A DNA stretch of 22,171 bases from Candidatus Peribacteria bacterium (lineage in GTDB: Bacteria; Patescibacteriota; Gracilibacteria; Peribacterales; Peribacteraceae). The position numbers were made by a program, and so were the translations under genes. The notes under the pieces were generated by a model. The model saw only the letters and a program-made list of their open reading frames with translations, was not told the origin of the DNA and ran no database searches. Position 1 is the first letter of the stretch; every line of letters starts with the position of its first letter. Location: positions 1 through 22,171 of the forward strand of contig CAINWJ010000107.1 of assembly GCA_903854455.1 (NCBI GenBank), given 5' to 3'. Below are positions 19,934-22,171 of the stretch, one piece after another.

Positions 19934-19963
19934 TTTGTTCGGTTGTATCGAAATACCCACCCA

Positions 19964-20800
19964 TCAGTACAGTTCTCTGTACGAACACACCTCAATCTTC
20001 CGCTCCGCAAATTCATCGCGCAGCGCTTCATTGAGCAGCATCTGCATCTCTGTCTGCCGCTGCGGATCGCTCTCGAAGGGATCGCCCGACGGATTCATGC
20101 TTCCCGGATGAACCATGAGCTCAGTTGTGCCTTCCGGCAATCGCGAGAGAATGTGACGGAGATTCCGCTGGGAAGCGTTGCCACTCAGAGCCAGCCCGCG
20201 GAAATGATCAGTGCAGCCGATGCCATGCGCTTTGAATAACGTTCGTGCCGCTTCCGCATCTTTGGACAATTCCTGGATCGACTCGATCTGCGCCTCACTG
20301 ATCTCGTAGCCAAACGGCGGTACCGGCTCGGATGGGATGCGGACGAATGCAATGCCGAAGCGATCTAGGATCGGTGCCAGAATCGGCGCGATGAAAGGGT
20401 GAACGTGGATATGCCGGTGACTGCTCACATGCGTCGGCTGACCGTAGATATCCAGAAACCATTGCAACTGTGCGCGAAGCTCCCGCTCAACATGAACCCG
20501 ATCGATCTCACCAGTCCCGATCATTCGGCGAAATGTGTCGTCACCGAGGAAGTACTTATCCGTCGACAGAAGCGATTCGATGTCGGTGTAACTACTTAAA
20601 GCCGAACCGTCGGTGAGGTTGAAATGCAGTCCCGCAGCCAGATCCCGCTCCTTGGCATGCCGTGCATCGAGCGAACTCTGCACACCGTTCGCGATGATAC
20701 CCACAGTGGTCACGGCACCGTCCTCAACACACTGAAAAATGCCATGGCTGCGCTGGGAGGTGATCCCCAGATCGTCGGCGGTGATGACAAGTCGACGCAT
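19964..20800 (-). CDS. ChbG/YdjC-family carbohydrate deacetylase (278 aa)
   Basis: Metal-dependent deacetylase of the YdjC/ChbG/HpnK group, which removes N-acetyl groups from sugars such as chito-oligosaccharides or hopanoid-linked GlcNAc. Seen: N-terminal RLVITADDLG (Asp10, Asp11), AGLHFNLTDG with His59, the metal-site segment HVSSHRHIHVHPF at about 124-136, and a late ELMVHPG motif. These match the family's catalytic Asp and metal-binding His set. Length is normal. I start at ATG 20800 (MRRLVITADDLG); the longer frame adds a segment antisense to the next gene. A -10-like TACTAT lies six bases before the ATG. The substrate is unknown; cell-envelope glycan or lipid-linked sugar modification is plausible. 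Confidence 0.9.
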   Translation of the reverse strand: MRRLVITADDLGITSQRSHGIFQCVEDGAVTTVGIIANGVQSSLDARHAKERDLAAGLHFNLTDGSALSSYTDIESLLSTDKYFLGDDTFRRMIGTGEIDRVHVERELRAQLQWFLDIYGQPTHVSSHRHIHVHPFIAPILAPILDRFGIAFVRIPSEPVPPFGYEISEAQIESIQELSKDAEAARTLFKAHGIGCTDHFRGLALSGNASQRNLRHILSRLPEGTTELMVHPGSMNPSGDPFESDPQRQTEMQMLLNEALRDEFAERKIEVCSYRELY

Positions 20801-20806
20801 GCGCTC

Positions 20807-20812
20807 ATAGTA
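20807..20812 (-). promoter_or_regulatory. -10 element of the YdjC-family gene
   Basis: TACTAT (20812-20807, minus strand) is followed by six bases (GAGCGC) and the ATG at 20800, predicting a leaderless mRNA. It lies 27 bases from the plus-strand TACAAT at 20839-20844, so the two genes fire divergently from a compact region. Confidence 0.45.
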
Positions 20813-20838
20813 CCCGAAAGAACACCGGAAACCTCTGC

Positions 20839-20844
20839 TACAAT
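20839..20844 (+). promoter_or_regulatory. -10 element of the 66-residue membrane protein gene
   Basis: TACAAT lies ten bases before ATG 20855. The alternative ATG at 20843 falls inside the hexamer and would not be transcribed from it, so the shorter start is preferred. Confidence 0.4.
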
Positions 20845-20854
20845 GGCTATCTCT

Positions 20855-21055
20855 ATGAAACAAACCCTGAGAATGGTCATCGGCATTCTACTCATCAGCA
20901 TCGGACTTATCGGACTCGTTGCACCCATTATCCCTGGCATTCCATTGCTGTTCATCGGTATGGAGCTCGTTGGGATCGGTTTTCTCATTCCTCAATGTAT
21001 TCGGAGATGGATAAGGAATCTCTATCAACAATGGAAAGACCGAAAGACAACGTAA
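20855..21055 (+). CDS. Small membrane protein, PGPGW-like (66 aa)
   Basis: Two hydrophobic segments (residues about 7-24 and 29-47) with a PIIPGIPLLFIGMELVGIGF hairpin. This resembles the Pro-Gly turn of small PGPGW-type transmembrane proteins, followed by a basic, Trp-containing tail (RRWIRNLYQQWKDRK). Function unknown. A longer open frame exists upstream, but it runs antisense through the start of the YdjC-family gene, and a predicted -10 lies within it. Convergent with the transporter gene, 13 bases apart. Confidence 0.65.
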   Translation: MKQTLRMVIGILLISIGLIGLVAPIIPGIPLLFIGMELVGIGFLIPQCIRRWIRNLYQQWKDRKTT

Positions 21056-21068
21056 GTTCCGGGGCGCA

Positions 21069-22171
21069 TCACAACCCCTTCTTCTGACAACGGGAGTAGA
21101 TGGACTCAGCCACAATCGACGATGTCAGGATCAACACGGCGCTGATCAGGAACAGATACGTCGGTCTGATGGAGTGGAAGATGAATGCCTCGATGACGAA
21201 CGTGATCACGGCCGACAAGTTGAACATGATGTACGCCAGGAATCCATCAATCCTCTTGAAGGCCTCGTAATTAAGGAACTGCCCAAGACAGATGAGAGAA
21301 CCAGTGCCAAGACCCAAGAGCAACGTAAGCCACGTGAGACCCATGAAAAATGTATGATCAATAACGGTCGCAACCAGCACAAGCGGAGCAACTGCAAGCA
21401 TGAGGAAGAAGAAAATATGTACATTCAGCAGCATGCCGTTCGTACGCGGAATCCTCTTGATGTACTGGATCTGTCCGACGGTGAGAAGGACATCGAAGAA
21501 TGTTGAAATCATGGCAAGAGTATCACCCAAAACCGTCAGTGTGCTATTGGTGCCGAGACTGTAGTACACGAGAAGCGAACTTCCGATTCCTGCCATCGCG
21601 GCGAGGAAAAAAATCCAGAACATCGTCCGCGGTGCACGAAAGTATGGAATCTCGCGGTGCCAGAGAAATGCCGCAATGATGAGTCCGATGAGTGGGGCGA
21701 AATTATTAAAGAGAAGTAAATTTGTGCCACTGGTGTACTGCAAGCTGGCATTCTGGAGATACTGATATCCAACCTGTCCGATGATCAGCGAGACGAATGC
21801 GCCGGAATACGGCAGCTTCCAGGAAGAGAAAGATCGATTGCGAGCTGCGACCAGGAGAATGACCAAGCATGCAGGAACAAAAGCTCCGATCCCGATGAGA
21901 AAAGTTCTGAGAAGCGGTGAGAGATCATTCACGCTGGTGTAACGAATGTAGACCGGAATCAAGCCCCAGACACAAACTGCCAGAATACGGATAGCGTATC
22001 CTTTGATCTTCTGGCTGCGAACAACCAGCCAGTCACTGGGGTGAATAGGGCGAACTTCATACTCGTCAAATGGTGCAAATAAGGATTCGACACGAAGAAA
22101 AGCATATCCTATGACAGCAAGTGCCACAGTGAATGTAACGAGCAGAGGGAATACACTGATGAAAATATCAA
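21069..22171 (-). CDS. EamA/DMT-superfamily transporter, 5' end beyond the window
   Basis: Polytopic protein with about ten membrane helices arranged as two EamA-like halves (from IRILAVCVWGLIPVYIRYTS onward, and from the GDTLAMISTFFDVLLTVG segment to AVLILTSSIVAESIYS), typical of drug/metabolite exporters. A GTG at 22127 could start it, but the frame stays open to the window edge and the upstream codons read as a further hydrophobic helix (IFISVFPLLVTFTVALAVIG). The gene is therefore probably truncated here and carries an extra N-terminal helix plus a soluble linker (about 35 residues, FDEYEVRPIHPSDW) before the EamA core. The substrate cannot be predicted. Confidence 0.8.
   Translation of the reverse strand, partial: DIFISVFPLLVTFTVALAVIGYAFLRVESLFAPFDEYEVRPIHPSDWLVVRSQKIKGYAIRILAVCVWGLIPVYIRYTSVNDLSPLLRTFLIGIGAFVPACLVILLVAARNRSFSSWKLPYSGAFVSLIIGQVGYQYLQNASLQYTSGTNLLLFNNFAPLIGLIIAAFLWHREIPYFRAPRTMFWIFFLAAMAGIGSSLLVYYSLGTNSTLTVLGDTLAMISTFFDVLLTVGQIQYIKRIPRTNGMLLNVHIFFFLMLAVAPLVLVATVIDHTFFMGLTWLTLLLGLGTGSLICLGQFLNYEAFKRIDGFLAYIMFNLSAVITFVIEAFIFHSIRPTYLFLISAVLILTSSIVAESIYSRCQKKGL

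Noticed and set aside
20624..20854. N-terminal extension of the 66-residue membrane protein
   Set aside because: Runs antisense through the YdjC-family start and across the predicted -10 at 20839-20844.
1..22171. UGA recoded as glycine (Gracilibacteria/Absconditabacteria code)
   Set aside because: Conserved genes end at TGA where expected (for example the NuoF-like gene at 17949) and no conserved frame needs TGA read-through.

Overview
The window reads as chromosomal DNA of a small-genome, fermentative bacterium, most likely a member of the Patescibacteria (CPR); a Peregrinibacteria/Peribacteria-like lineage is my best guess. This rests on gene content: a serine-rich secreted protein, tiny secreted and multi-membrane proteins of no known function, ComEC without its nuclease-like domain, an [FeFe]-hydrogenase plus ADP-forming acetyl-CoA synthetase, and almost no biosynthesis. 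TGA behaves as an ordinary stop, so the recoded Gracilibacteria/Absconditabacteria are excluded. No rRNA or other marker is present, so taxonomy is inference.

Layout. 1-123: two perfect palindromes and a decayed third copy. 124-1975 (-): serine-rich secreted protein and a membrane protein. 2012-5043 (+): rRNA dimethyltransferase ksgA, comEC and an AT-rich lipoprotein. 5185-6231 (-): tRNA-Glu(UUC), a small membrane protein and a membrane-anchored methyltransferase, apparently one transcript. 6310-6702 (+): membrane protein. 6758-10524 (-): small secreted helical protein, membrane protein, NYN-domain protein and a histidine kinase/response regulator pair. 10721-11532 (+): a 63-residue protein and a HIT-like protein. 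11613-13685 (-): ADP-forming acyl-CoA synthetase. 13842-16118 (-): BRO-family protein and an AbiEi/AbiEii toxin-antitoxin pair. 16292-19809 (+): hydrogenase locus (S-component-like membrane protein, short NuoF-like subunit, catalytic HydA). 19964-22171: ChbG/YdjC deacetylase (-), a 66-residue membrane protein (+) and an EamA-type transporter cut by the window edge (-). There is no gene-free stretch above 300 bases; the longest are 8491-8695, 7794-7986 and 16119-16291.

How it works together. HydA with the NuoF-like subunit would dispose of reductant as H2, while the ADP-forming synthetase would make ATP from acyl-CoA: a coherent fermentative energy module. The two-component system appears to control itself and the secreted protein at 6758-7174, because both promoters carry the same 11-bp-period direct repeat at the same distance from the -10 box.

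Cross-cutting oddities. (1) No start codon has a convincing Shine-Dalgarno sequence; many leaders are pyrimidine-rich, and eight genes have a -10-like hexamer exactly six bases before the start codon, which predicts leaderless mRNAs. (2) A family of palindromic repeats built from 9-base words sits at gene ends, and one full copy is translated in frame inside the hydrogenase-linked membrane protein. (3) Separate 7-base word repeats occur in other intergenic gaps. (4) The hydrogenase lacks the His/Cys [4Fe-4S] cluster and its NuoF-like partner is reduced to a core domain.
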